The notes under the pieces are model-generated. The model had not been told where the DNA came from and searched no databases. It was given only the letters and a program-made list of their open reading frames with translations. Positions 40,720 to 50,484 of a stretch of DNA of 50,536 nt are shown piece after piece. The position numbers were made by a program, and so were the translations under genes. Position 1 is the first letter of the stretch. Each line of letters begins with the position of its first letter. Source of the DNA: Termitomyces sp. T153 (taxonomy: Eukaryota > Basidiomycota > Agaricomycetes > Agaricales > Lyophyllaceae); NCBI GenBank assembly GCA_018296165.2, contig JACKQL020000207.1:1-50536 (forward strand). Reading direction: 5' to 3'.

Positions 40720-41077
40720 TGTTGTTGTCTGAATGCTCTGCCTTCTCTGTAAATCTGGATGTTTTTGTTTGTGTCATCTGATGACTCAGCTGTGATATGT
40801 CCTCCATAGACTTTGGTCATAACCCTGTTAAGAGTCAGTGCTAGGAGTGGACAACTAGAACCACATGATTGCATGTAGATATTTTTTCATTCCTAGATGT
40901 CCTCATACTTTATAGTCTATTTGTCCATTAAATATGAGGACATCAGGTGTGTATCTATTGTACTTCATAGTCTATTTGTCTATCAAATACAAGGACATCA
41001 GTCTATGCAAATTCTACTAAACTATCATTTCTGTTTTCTGTCTCAGTCTGTTCTCCTGTGAGAAACCTGCTGCAACA
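40720..41077 (+). repeat. copia-D LTR (start uncertain)
   Basis: The end is well supported: GCTGCAACA at 41077 is followed by GGTTATGGGCC, the same primer-site sequence as after the copia-A LTR. The start TGTTGTTG at 40720 is a guess that gives 358 bp, close to the 333 bp of copia-A. It contains a hairpin with a perfect 12-bp stem (40896-40907 with 40933-40944) and a diverged tandem copy of the same unit at 40961-41001. Confidence 0.5.
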
Positions 41078-41183
41078 GGTTATGGGCCCTGGCCCACAGA
41101 CTTACATTGAAGATTGAAATTGTTTATACTGCTCCATTCTATAAGTATTTGAAGTGTAACAACCTCTCAAAACTCCCAATTAT

Positions 41184-41697
41184 GAACACTTCCCACACAC
41201 CTCTGTTTTCTGCCTCAGCATCAGCACCTTTACAATGGATGATGTCACCATGGCTTCTTGGTCCCCACTATCAAAGCTAGGAACAGTCAAATATGCTGAG
41301 TGGGAAAGGGCCATGTATGGCTGTCTTATGGCTGTAGGAGGAGCTCATATTGTCACCAGCAGAAAGAAATACCCTTCCCCAAAGGCTGATGGCTCAAACA
41401 CCTCTATCATTAATGCCTATGACCTTTGTAGCAACAGATCAGCTGGCAAAATATATCAATGGCTTGATGAAGGCAACAAAGTCCATGTAGACACTATTTG
41501 TGATGATCTTGCAGTGATGTGAAATAAACTTAAGGAAATCCATTCAAAGTCTGCGCCAGATGCTAGGTTCAATTCACCCACCAATATATTCAATATTTGT
41601 CTTTGCAAAGATGAAGAACTTCTTGATCTTTGCACATGCATTCAGGGAGCAACGCAATGTGTATGTGCACTTTGCCCCCTCACTACTGAAGATAGCT
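41184..41697 (+). pseudogene. copia-D gag fragment
   Basis: The open stretch 41235-41522 reads DDVTMASWSPLSKLGTVKYAEW and ERAMYGCLMAVGGAHIVTSRKKY, typical of copia gag N-termini (W...YAEWERAMYGCLMA). It continues after the TGA at 41520-41522 as NKLKEIHSKSAPDARFNSPT and ends at 41697 where LTR-B begins. It lies about 100 bp downstream of the copia-D LTR and primer site. Only the first third of gag remains. Confidence 0.7.
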
Positions 41698-42782
41698 GTC
41701 ACGACCCGTCCCCTGGAACTCTGCACATCGTCCAGCAACCCCCCAATTCCCCAAAACCCCCAACGCTCTGCCAAACTTCTGCCCATGCCCAGCGCCTATT
41801 TCGGTTAACTCCGACACAACTCCGGCTAACTCCGACGCCTCCCCGGCTAACTCCGACAGCCCCCTGGCCAACTTTGACGCCTTCCCCGCAGCCACTGACA
41901 CTTATCCTGGATCTCCTGAACCCCAAGAACCACCCCTGTTGTTCCCAATCTTTGCCACCCATCATCAACTCAACACCCTGGTTCCTCCGACCCATTCCGG
42001 AGTATCACGACAACCTTGGAGTGACTCGCGTTCCCAAATGATCCCATCAACGTATCAGCATGGCCCAACCCTCGATTGCAACCAACACCTGCCCACTCCG
42101 TCAAGCTCCGCCAAGCCCTGCCGCTGCAGCCGACATACCCCGAAGTTCTCTGGTAGTCAGTATATAAGACGTCGAGTAGCTCTTCATACTCTAGTCTTGA
42201 TATTGCCTAATGTTACCTATGGTCTGATTGTTTCCTTCTCGTGTTTTGTGTTTTGTGTTTCATGTCTCATTTTCCTTACTCTCCATCTCCCGGTCTTATC
42301 TCAGTCTCCCGGTCTTATCTCAGTCTCCTGGTCTTATCTCCATCTCCCAGTCTTGTCTTGTCTCCATTTCATTATCATTCTCGTTATTGTTTCATACCTC
42401 CACTCGAATCTACTCTTGTTCCATATCATTTTGTCTGACGCTGTCTCGGTGACTCTATCCGACCGTTGTGCCCAAGTCTTCATCAACCCTAACGACCTCA
42501 TGAACTCCGCGATTACAATTACAAACCCCGACACTCTTTCACCAGGTCTGAACCTCGCTCTTCGCTTGGTCCCGGACTTCATCAACTCCAATTGATCTCC
42601 TATCAAACCCCGGCTCCACTCCCATTGATCACATAGCCGCCTACTCCTTTGCTTCTGCAAATCTCCCATACGGTCTTCTGCCTGGACCCCACCAAGCCCA
42701 TCCCGTTTCCTTGCAATCCGACTCCTCCGGACCTCCCCGGATCTGCCCAGATCACACCCCACCCACCATCCACCCAAGCCAA
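41698..42782 (+). repeat. LTR-B, CpG-rich (young) copy, truncated
   Basis: It starts TGTCACGACCCGTCCCCTGG and aligns along its length with the solo LTR-B copies at 8317-9127 and 15928-16150. It keeps CpG where those read TG or CA. TATA box at 42165 (agtatataagacgtcgag). A C/T-rich tandem motif (TCTCAGTCTCCCGGTCTTATC) repeats at 42290-42350. It breaks off at about 42782, roughly 120-150 bp short of the expected CTAACA end, where an inverted LTR-B begins. Confidence 0.8.
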
Positions 42783-43153
42783 GATCAGGGGGCAGGCTGT
42801 GGTGATATTCTGATGGTATCAGTCGAGAATGCAGGTTGTTCCAAGATCATCATGGTACTCCAGAGTAAGTTAGGTGAACCAGGGTGATGAGCTGGTGATG
42901 TATGATGGAGTCAGAAATGGTGGAGAAGGGTTCCAGGGGCTCAGGAGAGCCAGGGGAAGCATTGATGGCTGCAAAGAAGGCATTGGAGTTGGCCAGGGAA
43001 CCATTGGGGTTTGCCAGAAAAGTGTTGGAGTTAGCTGGAGCAGGCACTGAGGGTGTACAATGGTTGGGGCAGTTCAATGGGGCATTGGAGGGAACTCTAG
43101 AGAAGTGGGTGGGTTGGGAATGATGTTTTGGGTCCAGAGAGTGGGTCATGACA
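42783..43153 (-). repeat. LTR-B, inverted old copy (3' LTR of gypsy-B)
   Basis: On the minus strand it starts TGTCATGACCCACTCTCTGG at 43153 and runs about 370 bp to CCTGCCCCCTGATC at 42783, where it is fused to the plus-strand LTR-B. It is CpG-poor. The polypurine tract of gypsy-B abuts it. Confidence 0.8.
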
Positions 43154-43175
43154 TCACCCCCCCCTTTAGCATCAA
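43154..43175 (-). promoter_or_regulatory. gypsy-B polypurine tract
   Basis: On the minus strand GCTAAAGGGGGGGGTGA is directly followed by LTR-B. It identifies LTR-B as the LTR of gypsy-B. Confidence 0.7.
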
Positions 43176-43799
43176 GACCCTTGAGACGCAGGGCACAGTT
43201 TGGAGATTGGCAGGGCATGGGAATTGAAGTTGAGTAATATTGATCAACCTGCAGTGAGCAGAGGCAGTGTGGGAAAAAAAGTTGAAGTGTGGCTGCCATT
43301 CATCAGGGGGTTCTTTTCAAGTCATTAAAAAGAGTCAGACATACCTGGAGTCTCCAGTTTTCATCTATGTCTTCCTCTGCCTATTCTCCAGCAGTGTCCA
43401 GGTCTCCATTCTTATTGTCCCAGCCTTCCTCCTCTGAAGATTCTGAGGGGTGTCAAGATCATTGCCAAGTTGAGGCTATGTATTGTAGTTGTGAGCATGA
43501 TTCCATCCTACATATTCTGAAGTACTGACTGGGCCTCGACAGAGTTATCCACAGCCATGGCAGGCCCCTTAGAGCTTTCATTGGGCAGAATTTTGGCGCT
43601 ATCAGTGGCAGGGGCAGCCCCTCTCTTGTGTTTCAGGCCTAGCCTTGATCTGGAAGTAGGTAATGCCAGAGCAGTTTGCAGAGGCCATGGGGTGGGCAAG
43701 GGGTCCTCTAACCCTTGAGTGGTGTCAGGTGCAGCCCTGGTGAGTGATTGGTATGACCCTCCATTTTCAGAGTTAACCCATTCCTATAGTGCATGTCCT

Positions 43800-44683
43800 G
43801 CACCTAGTGGGGCAAGCAGTGTGAGTTTGAGAAGCCTGTGCTGGGGCTGCAGTGAAACATATCAGTGTGTCTCTTGTGTCATTCATGGCACAAGAAGTGT
43901 TCTATCACATTGAGTTGGCATGCTGCCTGTGTCATAGCAAAGCAGGGTTGGGACTAAGTATGGGTCACAGCAGAGCTGGAGGAGGGGCAGAGGAGCAGAA
44001 TATTGGGGTGGGGGTCTGGAGTAGAGAGCAGGGGTAGCATGGGGCAATTGATGATGAAAGTCAGGCCTCTACAGGGCAGGTGGAGGGAGGGGGCCCCCTT
44101 GACATGTGACAAGGGCAAGTGGAGAGTGTTCCCATTGCCAGAGATGGGGCTGAGCAAGCAGGCACAGGGCAAGCAGGTAATGGCAGGACCCCCAGGCTCC
44201 CAGATGTACTCCCCAAGCTCTGGGGCTCCCATGGAGCAATCTGTGGAAATGTTGTGGTTGGCCACCAAGGCCTTTCTGTACTGCCAGGTTAAGGGATTGG
44301 AATGATTGTTGGCAACCTGCAAGGAGGTTCAGAGGGTCAGAGAGAATCAGAATGTGATGTGGAAGGAGTGGGATGAGGCATGGAGGAATAGGGATGTGGT
44401 GCAGAGGGACAAAGATGTGGCTGTGGGGATGGCCACAGAGCAGTTGTCCCAGCTCCAAGAGTTGGAAGTGTGGATGAGGCAGTTGCAGGCATGGGCAGAG
44501 ATGGTGGAGATGGGGGCACAGGGGAGCCAGAGGGTGCTGCAGGCAGAAGTACCCCAGGCAGTCATGGAGATGGTGAGGAGGCAGGAGGAGTGGCTTGCCA
44601 ATAAGGCAGCCTTGGAGCAGTGGAGAATTCTTTGTAAGTTACTCCTATCTTCTCCCTCTCCCTGCTATGCTAACATACCCTAG
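43800..44683 (+). pseudogene. antisense cysteine-cluster / coiled-coil frame inside gypsy-B
   Basis: It is on the opposite strand to gypsy-B pol and between its chromodomain and 3' LTR. One frame runs from about 43800 to 44683 with a TAA near 43958 and a TGA at 44303-44305. It first shows a cysteine cluster, SVCLLCHSWHKKCSI...HAAC (C-x2-C-x6-C-x9-C), then low-complexity G/P/S sequence. The C-terminal part is a long charged coiled coil (RVRENQNVMWKEWDEAWRN; EQLSQLQELEVWMRQLQAW; MEMVRRQEEWLANKAAL). This resembles a hypothetical-protein type common in TE-rich agaricomycetes that pairs Cys clusters with coiled coils. Whether it is element cargo or a separate insertion is open. Confidence 0.45.
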
Positions 44684-45194
44684 TAGATTGGGCCAGGGAG
44701 CATCAAATTCTCCTGGACGGAGCATTGGTGGTGCTTGCATCTATCCACAATGGGCTGTCAAGAATGCCCAGAGATCTCCTGCCAGAGCTGGGGCAAAGCA
44801 TAGGGCAGATGGGGTGTTTGCTGGCAGGATACCATTGAAGGGCAACAGCAGACCCTGGGGCATGGTAGAAGGTGGCAACAGACATTAGGGAACCTCTTCC
44901 GAGTCACCCAGACATCCTGGCAGTGGTGGTAGCCCAGATGGAGGTGGATCTGGTGGGGAGGATAGTGGAGGCAGGGTTGGAGAGGAAGGGGAAGTAGGAG
45001 GTTTTCTTGGACTTGTCTTTTTGTGTTCTGCATTGGCCCTCACCTTGTATTATTATGTAATACTGTAGTATGTCCATACAACTCTTTTCAGACTTCCAGC
45101 CTGGGGAATTGAACTCTCTTTAGTGTTAAGTGAAGGGGAGTAATAAAGCATGTAGGGGGGTACTCATAGGAGTTGAATCCCTAATAAATCCAGA
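44684..45194. other. tail of antisense frame and intergenic sequence
   Basis: About 510 bp. A short plus-strand run near 44883-44997 (HPDILAVVVAQMEVDLV) may be a further exon of the antisense frame after the GTAAGT-like site at 44633. The rest is featureless. Confidence 0.3.
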
Positions 45195-45239
45195 GGTGGG
45201 AGTTATGCCCACTAATGCCATCTGTATTTGCTAGTCCTG

Positions 45240-45440
45240 GGAGTCCCAAAGCTTGGTAGGGTGCCATCAATGGAAGCCCCAGAGTTCATCAGGGGCTCTA
45301 TTGAGGTTTTTTTGAAGTTCCCAAGTGTTATTTTCAGGTCTGTAGCCCTTCCAGTGGACCATCTACTGGGGCTGGCCACAGACCAAGTGGGAGTTGAGGA
45401 TCTGGTCGACCTTATAGTGGTACTCATCCTTGACTTTAAC
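45240..45440 (-). pseudogene. gypsy-B chromodomain
   Basis: Minus-strand reading EYHYKVDQILNS, then [35 protein letters not shown]. The VHWKGY...NTWE core gives the aromatic cage of a chromodomain. One stop precedes MVHW. Confidence 0.8.
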
Positions 45441-45770
45441 AGAGGGTGGTCAACTGGGGCATTGCCTGGAGAAGGGGTCTGGAGTGTGCTTTTTGAGAAG
45501 GTGCATATAGAACATGGGGTGGAGGCCTTTCAGGCCTAGGAGTAGCTCAAGCTTGTAGGCATGTGTGGAGACCTTCCAGAGGACTTTGAAATGGCTGAGA
45601 CATTTGTGGTTGAGCTTAACAGAGGGCCTCCAGGTCTTGAGATTTTGTCAATTAAGCCAGACCAAGGTGCTAGGGGACCAGTTGGGGGTAGGCTTGCATC
45701 AGGCATTGGCATGTTTGGAGTAGGCTTGATTAGTAGCATTGATTTCATCCTGGAGGAACTGGTGAAGGGA

Positions 45771-46800
45771 TCAGAAGTCTTTGGCCACTTTATGGGCAAT
45801 GTAGGAGGGGATATCCTTGAGGGATAGCATGAGTTGGGGGTTGTAGCCCTTATTGGTGTAGAAGGGGGAAACTCCAGTGGCAGAGTGGGGCATATTGTTG
45901 TAAGTAAACTCAGTGAGGGGAAGTTCTGTATGCCAGTTGTTCTGTAAATAGTTAATGTAGAGGTGGAGATACTGTTCCCATGTCTGGTTTACTTGTTCGT
46001 TTTGTTCATCGGTCTCTGGGTAATAGGCAGTGGAGAGGTTGGTTTTTATTCTGAGTGCTTTGCATAGCAATTGCCAGAAATGGGAGATGAATAGAGGTCT
46101 GTGATCAAAGATGATGTTGTCTGGGAGTCTATGCTTGGAGAATATGTGTTCAAAGAATGGTTTGGCAAACTCCAAAGCATTGTCAGTGATGTGGCAGGGG
46201 ATGAAGAGGGCTTGCTTGGTAAGGCAGCAGACTACAACAAGGATTGCATTGAAACCTTCAGAGTCAGGGAGTTTGACAATGTGGTCCATCAAGATCAAGG
46301 GCCAGGGGTGCCAACTGACAGGGAGGGGCTTCAGTAGTCCATGAGGGCAGTGGCAGGGTACCTTGGCTTGGAGACAAGGTTTGCAGGCCCTGATGTATTG
46401 TGTGATGTCCTTCTTCATTCCTGGCCAAAAGTAAGTTCAGGAGATGGGCTAAAGGGTCTTACAAATTCCAGAGTGCCTGCAGAATTTGTGGTTGTGGTGT
46501 TGCCAGAGTATGTCAAGGCAAATGGACTTGTAGTCCAGAGTGTAGATTTGTCCCTTCCAGAGTATGAGGCAGTGGTCCAGAGACAGCATGAAGGGGTCCT
46601 CAACATTTGACTCATTGGCAGAGTTGTTGTGGGGGTCATGCTGGGTGAAGAAGGAGTCCATGGGTGAGTTTCTGATTTGGTGGAGGATTCCTTCTTCATT
46701 CAAAATCAGCATGGCATGTAGATGTTCAGGGGGGATTACCACTCAATGGTTGAACGCATTCCACTCAGCTTCAAATGACTTCTTCAGATACATATTGGAC
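45771..46800 (-). pseudogene. gypsy-B integrase
   Basis: The zinc arm precedes 46420 (HHNHKFCRHSG with CKPC downstream in YIRACKPCLQAK). The core reads LILMDHIVKLPDSEGFNAI (first D), NIIFDHRPLFISHFW (second D), and TDEQNEQVNQTWEQYL (E). Frame 46418-45771 is open for 215 codons. Several Arg and Asp codons are replaced as expected from C-to-T change (for example FDHRP for SDRGP). A stop near 46440 separates the zinc arm. Confidence 0.85.
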
Positions 46801-47240
46801 CTTTGAGTGAGTGCATTGGGCTTCATGCTGAGTTGTCTGGAGTGGTAGTGGATGGTGAAGTCATACTTTGAGAGGGTTTTGGACCATCAAGCTTGGCAGC
46901 AGCTGAGTTGCTTTGTAGTTGTGAAGTATTGCAGATCGTTATGGTCAGAGTAGACTTGAATGCAGTGTGGGGATCCCTCAAGGTAGGCCTGCCACTGACA
47001 GAAGGCTTTGACAATTGCGAGGGATTCTTTGTCATAGATATCATAGTTGAGCTCTATAGGGATCATTGAATGGGTGTACAAGGTAATGGGGCAGAGGTCC
47101 TTGCCTCTGGAGTCTGACTGGGAAAGTATTCTGGCAATGGCATAGTTGGAAGTGTTGCATTTGAGCATGATTGGCAGGGAAGGGTCAAAATGGTGGAGGA
47201 CTGGAGCAGAAGTGAAGGCTTTGTTGAGGAGGAGAAACAC
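46801..47240 (-). pseudogene. gypsy-B RNase H
   Basis: The minus strand reads FTSAPVLHHFDPSLPIMLKCNTS, where the first catalytic Asp is N/C-altered (CNTSNYA for CDASDYA), then YDIYDKESLAIVKAF (E) and IQVYSDHNDLQYF (D). It ends with the QLSCCQA* block and continues KPNALTQRS. The altered first site means no activity even without the stops. Confidence 0.8.
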
Positions 47241-47815
47241 ACTTTGACACTTGCTGTTCCAATCCCAAGGGGTGTCCTTCTACATGAGTCAGTTGAGGGG
47301 TTTGGTGATTCTGGAGTAATTGTTGATAAATCAGCAATCAAAGTTAATAAACCCCAGAAATGACTGTACCTCCTTAACGTTCCACAGCAGGGGCCAGTTG
47401 AGTATGGCTTTGACCTTGGCAGGGTCTATGCATATGCCATCAGGGGTGACAATGACTCTGAGGTATTTGACCTCCATTGTATGGAAGGAGCATTTCTTGG
47501 GTTTGGCATGAAGATGGTACTCCCAGAATCATTCTAGAATGCAGGGAACATGCTCCAGATGCTCCTCCAGTGAATTTGAGTAGATCAGTATGTTGTTCAG
47601 GTACACAATAACAAAGACATTGTTTATGTCATGGAAGATGTCATTTATGAAGTACTGGAAAGTGATGGGGGAGTTAGTCATTCTGAAGGGCATTACTAGG
47701 TACTCAAAGAGGCCATAGTGGGTGCCAAAGGCGGTCTTCCATTCATGTCCCAGAGCAATCTGGATGTTGTTGTAGCCAGAGCAGAGGTCTATCTTTGTAT
47801 AGATCTTGGCACTGC
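47241..47815 (-). pseudogene. gypsy-B RT, truncated at motif A
   Basis: The minus strand from 47815 reads CSAKIYTKIDLCSGYNNIQI, then AFGTHYGLFEYLVMPF, TNSPITFQYFINDI, VYLNNILIYSN (YLDD changed to YLNN), YLRVIVTPDGI, and FLGFINF. Everything N-terminal of the AKIYTKIDL strand is absent. The breakpoint is at the ACTGC/GCAGT palindrome (47811-47824). Confidence 0.85.
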
Positions 47816-47819
47816 AAAG

Positions 47820-48860
47820 GCAGTAAACTGGATGTCCAGTGGGGCTACAACAATGTGCATATCCAGGAGGGAGACAAATGGAAGGCTGCCTTCCAGACCA
47901 ACTGGGGATTGTTCAAACCTCTTGTTATGTTCTTTGGGCTCACCAACAGCCCAGCCACCTTCCAGACAATGATGAATGACATCTTCTGGAACCTCATCGC
48001 AGATGGCATAGTGTGTGTATACCTCAATGACTTTCTCATCTACACTAAAATGCTGGAAGAGCACCATCAGATCACTTGCCTCATCTTGGAATGTCTCTGC
48101 CAGTACCAGCTCTACTTCAAACTGGAGAAGTGTGAGTTCAAGCAGACTCAGATTGAGTATCTTGGCCTGATCATCTTGCACAGAGTTGCAGAGATGGACC
48201 TGGTGAAGGTAGCAGGTGTGGTAGAGTGGCCAGAGCCCAAGAACAAGAAGGAGGTGCAGGCATTCCTGGATTTTGCAAACTTCTACTGGAGACTCATCTA
48301 GGACTTTTCACATCACACCCGCTTGCTATTTGATCACACTGGGAAGGACATTGCATAGAGTTGGGGGCCTCCAGAGCAGACAGCTTTCAATCCCCTCAAG
48401 CACACCATGATCTCAGGACCCATCCTCCTCTTCCTGGATGATAACTCCCTTTTCTGGGTAGAAGCCAACAGCTCCAACTTTGCCACTGGGGCTGTTCTTT
48501 TACAGCAATCTCCAGAGGATGGGAAGTGGCATCTGGTGGCCTTCTACTCCAAGAGCCTAAACACAGTAGAACGGAACTAAAAAATCCATGACAAGGAGAT
48601 GCTGGCCATCATCTGGCTATTGGAGGAGTGGCAGCACTTCCTGGAAGGCACATGGCATAAGTTTGAGGTCTGGATGAATCATAAGAACCTTGAATACTTC
48701 CAGACAGCCAAGAAGCTCAACTGCCAATAGGCCCAATGGTCCCTTTACCTAGCCAATTTCAACTTCTTGTTGTATTACAAGCCCAGCCAGAGTATGGGGA
48801 AGCCAGATGCCCTGTCTCAGAGAGCAGACCACAGCATGGGAGGGAGGACAACAGCAACAT
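47820..48860 (+). pseudogene. gypsy-A2 RT and RNase H
   Basis: RT motifs: VQWGYNNVHIQEGDKW, FGLTNSPATFQTMMND, VCVYLNDFLIYTK (YLDD changed to YLND), YLGLIIL, EVQAFLDFANFYW. After a TAG at 48299 the frame continues with FWVEANSSNFATGAVLLQQ, HDKEMLAIIWLLEEW and MNHKNLEYFQTAKKLNCQ*AQW, the RNase H blocks, and KPDALSQRADHS. Several stops (48299, 48357, 48578, 48728). The first RNase H acidic site reads ANSSN, so it is altered. A frameshift near 48840 leads to the linker and integrase frame. Confidence 0.85.
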
Positions 48861-49982
48861 TGTGCTCCTCCACCCCAAACTGTTCACAATCCAAGCCATG
48901 GAAGGTCTAGCCATTGAGGGAGCAGAGGTAGACATCTTCTGGGACATCCAGCAGGGAAACTGGGATGGTCAGCAGGAGGAACTTGTTGTGCAGGCAGCTT
49001 GGGCACTGAAGTCAGGATGTACTACATGTGCCAAATTGGTCTGCATAGATGAATGGGCCCTCCAGGTTGGGATCTTGACCTTCAGGAATTGTATCTATGT
49101 GCCCAACATCCCTGAGCTCTGCTGGAGGATTGTGGAGCAACACCATAACTCCCACATTGCTGGGCACCTCAGACAATGGAAAACATTGGATCTAGTATTG
49201 CAGAACTACTGGTGGCCCCAGACGTCCTGGCATATTGGGTCCTACACTGGTACATGCAATCTCTGTCTCTGGACCAAGCCCCAATGCCACCTCCCTTCTG
49301 AACAGCTACACCCACTGCCCATGCCTGCAGAGCAATGGAGCATTGCTTCTGTGGACTTCATTGTAGAGCTTCCTAACACCCACAGTTACAACACCATCAT
49401 GGTAGTGGTGGACCTGTATGGCAAGTGAGCACACTTCATTCCAACTCACACCACTTGCTCTGCTATGGAGGCCACAAATTTGTACTGGAGAAATGTCTGG
49501 AAGCTCCACAGCCTCTCCAATGCCTATGTCTCTGACCAGAGGCCACAATTTGTGGCAGACTTCACCAGGGAACTCTACCAACTACTTGATGTGAAGCCTC
49601 ACACCTCCACCACCTATCACCCACAGTCCAACAGCCAGACTGAGCATGTAAAACAGGAGTTGGAGCAGTACCTCCACCTCTTCTGCAACAAGCACCAGGA
49701 TGACTGGGATGAACTCCTCCTCAATGGCAAGTTCCAATACAACAACCACATTCATGCTTCCACCCAATTTTCCCCATTCTTCCTCAACACTGGACAACAC
49801 CCATGCATGGGTTTCAAACCCTGGGCCCAGCCCTCAGAGAATGAAGCAGTAAACAAATTTGTGGACCAGATGAAGAAGTCACAGGAGGAGGCCCAAGCGG
49901 TGCTTATGAAGGCAAAGGATGACATGGTGCAATACTATGACTGCAGAAGGACCCCAGAGCACAAATACCAGCCCAGGGATTG
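48861..49982 (+). pseudogene. gypsy-A2 integrase
   Basis: Zinc arm EQHHNSHIAGHLRQW with CNLC (H-H-C-C all present). Core: ASVDFIVELPNTHSYNTI (D), then a TGA at 49426-49428 and a resumption AHFIPTHTTCSAM. Further on are YVSDQRPQFVADF (D) and QSNSQTEHVKQELEQYL (E). The C-terminal part has FQYNNHIHASTQFSPFF and MKAKDDMVQYYDCRRTPEH. Only nonsense codons break the frame here. The D,D,E residues are intact. Confidence 0.85.
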
Positions 49983-50484
49983 AGGCTACCTAGATGCCTC
50001 CAACATTATGACTACCCAGCCTTCAAAAAAGCTGTTGCACCACCAATTGGGACCTTTTACGGTGAAACAGCAGATAGGGCCCCTAGCCTACTGACTCTGG
50101 CTCCCTGTTGGGATGTGCCAGCTTCATCCAGTGTTCAACATGGTCAAACTGACTCTGGCCCCAAAGGATCCTATCCTAGGGCAACATCCACCACCCCTGC
50201 CACCTCCAGTAGTAGTTGACAATAACAAAGAGTACAAGGTGAAGGAAATCCTGAATAGTTGTTGATTCCAGCGACAACTACAATACAAGGTGAAGTGGAA
50301 GGACTATGGGATTGAGGATATCTCCTGGGAACCACAGGAGAACATACACACCCCAGAGCTAATCAAGAGTTCCACAGGAAACACCCAGATGCTCTGTGCA
50401 CCATACAAGGAATCTACCCTATTTTGCCAGTGGACTGGACAGTCAGGAACTTTTTCTACCTTGCATGTCAAGATGCTGCATGCT
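49983..50484 (+). pseudogene. gypsy-A2 pol tail and chromodomain
   Basis: The post-integrase linker (FNMVKLTLAP, PPPLPPPVVVDN) is followed by a chromodomain reading EYKVKEILNS, a stop, then LQYKVKWKDYGIEDISWEP and ENIHTPEL. It is the same as in gypsy-A. The reading frame past ELIK is shifted relative to the KEFHWRHP ending seen in gypsy-A. Confidence 0.8.

Larger units (their letters stand above)
43154..47815 (-). mobile_element. gypsy-B chromovirus, 5'-truncated
   Basis: Minus-strand element: RT (47815-47240), RNase H, integrase, chromodomain (about 45440-45240), then 2 kb with an antisense open frame, then the polypurine tract and LTR-B. Gag, protease and the first half of RT are missing: the element stops inside RT motif A at 47815, where gypsy-A2 begins in the opposite direction. 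It is a different family from gypsy-A (for example KIDLCSGYNNI against KLDVWWGYNNV). Confidence 0.85.

Noticed and set aside
40921..41001. Tandem repeat as a possible CRISPR-like array
   Set aside because: Only two diverged units with a hairpin inside an LTR, in a eukaryotic genome; no spacer pattern or cas gene.
42334..42777. 147-codon minus-strand frame
   Set aside because: It lies inside the LTR-B and is an effect of its C/T-rich, CpG-rich composition.
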